From an uncultured Atopobiaceae bacterium (lineage in GTDB: Bacteria > Actinomycetota > Coriobacteriia > Coriobacteriales > Atopobiaceae), in contig CAMYZR010000120.1 of NCBI GenBank assembly GCA_947303905.1, positions 1-5,534 of the forward strand: 5,534 bases of DNA, written 5' to 3'. Numbering within the stretch: position 1 is the stretch's first letter; every line of letters starts with the position of its first letter. The notes below the pieces were generated by a model, which had not been told where the DNA came from, did no database searches, and worked only from the letters and a program-made list of their open reading frames with translations. A program made the position numbers and the translations under genes. Below are positions 4,939-5,534 of the stretch, piece after piece.

Positions 4939-5534
4939 ATGGCTAAGGACATCATCTTCGGTACCGACGCCCGCGCTCGTCTCGCCAAGGGCGTCAACAC
5001 GCTGGCTGACGCCGTGACCACCACGCTTGGCCCCAAGGGCCGCTATGTGGCTCTGCAGCGCGCCTACGGCGCCCCCACCATCACCAACGACGGCGTTTCC
5101 GTCGCCAAGGAGATCGAGCTCAAGGACCCCGTCGAGAACATGGGCGCCCAGCTCGTCAAGGAGGTCGCCACCAAGACCAACGACACCGTCGGTGACGGCA
5201 CCACCACCGCCACGCTGCTGGCCCAGGTCATCGTCAACGAGGGCCTGCGCAACGTCGCCGCTGGCGCCAACCCCATCGCCATCCGTCGCGGCATCGAGAA
5301 GGCCGTCGCAGCTGCCGTCGAGCAGATGAAGGGCGCTGCTCAGGAGGTCTCCACCAAGGAGCACATCGCCTCCGTCGGCACCATCTCCGCTGGCGATCCC
5401 GAGATCGGCAACAAGATCTCCGAGGCCATGGAGGTCGTGGGCAAGGACGGCGTCATCACCGTCGAGGAGTCCCAGACCTTCGGCATCGACATCGACACCG
5501 TCGAGGGCATGCAGTTTGACAAGGGCTACATCTC
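4939..5534 (+). CDS. groEL: Chaperonin GroEL (Hsp60), 3'-truncated by the window edge
   Basis: Subunit of the double-ring ATP-driven folding chamber that works with GroES. Only the first 198 residues are visible; full length is about 540. The frame runs open to the edge. It begins MAKDIIFGTDARARLAKGVN. The equatorial ATP site is seen in TLGPKG (29-34), TNDGVSVAKEIEL (49-61, Asp51) and VGDGTTTATLLAQ (84-96, with Asp86 the catalytic-type aspartate of GDGTTT). The first hinge and start of the apical domain follow, ending in VEGMQFDKGYIS (187-198). The segment after GPKG reads GRYVALQR where the common form is GRNVVLdk. GGAGGT (4925-4930) lies eight bases before the ATG. Codon use is very uniform and C-rich, consistent with high expression. 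Which paralogue this is cannot be decided from one copy, but the groES linkage fits the main chaperonin. Confidence 0.98.
   Translation, partial: MAKDIIFGTDARARLAKGVNTLADAVTTTLGPKGRYVALQRAYGAPTITNDGVSVAKEIELKDPVENMGAQLVKEVATKTNDTVGDGTTTATLLAQVIVNEGLRNVAAGANPIAIRRGIEKAVAAAVEQMKGAAQEVSTKEHIASVGTISAGDPEIGNKISEAMEVVGKDGVITVEESQTFGIDIDTVEGMQFDKGYI

Overview
The window is high-GC bacterial DNA with compact genes and strong GC bias at third codon positions. Its gene content is mostly core metabolism and chaperones. The full-length fused glutamine-dependent NAD synthase, the groES-groEL pair and the 'GGGACGG..CCTTTT' style intergenic repeats suggest an actinobacterial relative, most likely the Coriobacteriia (Olsenella/Collinsella-like). 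That placement is inferred from style and recall, not from a search.

Layout from left to right: (1) the 3' part of a polar amino acid ABC transporter ATPase (plus strand, cut at the left edge), ending before a good hairpin-plus-U terminator. (2) A complete YtcJ-like amidohydrolase (plus strand) of unknown substrate, whose stop codon lies inside a perfect GC hairpin. (3) A convergent, complete nadE (minus strand) encoding the two-domain glutamine-dependent NAD synthase. (4) A 338-base divergent intergenic region between nadE and groES. Its nadE-proximal half is packed with REP-like palindromes. Its groES-proximal half holds an AT-rich dyad, a candidate promoter and two small leader hairpins. 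(5) groES, then groEL 44 bases downstream and cut at the right edge (198 residues visible), a standard chaperonin operon.

The genes form at least four separate transcription units and do not look like one pathway. No mobile-element gene, tRNA, rRNA, CRISPR array or toxin-antitoxin pair is visible, and I do not see a new multi-gene system. The most interesting non-coding signals are two. First, a 34-base direct repeat (one mismatch) brackets nadE, and its upstream copy belongs to a BIME-like cluster of inverted palindromes. Second, the groESL promoter region lacks the canonical CIRCE operator and has a different two-part inverted repeat in the position where an operator would sit.
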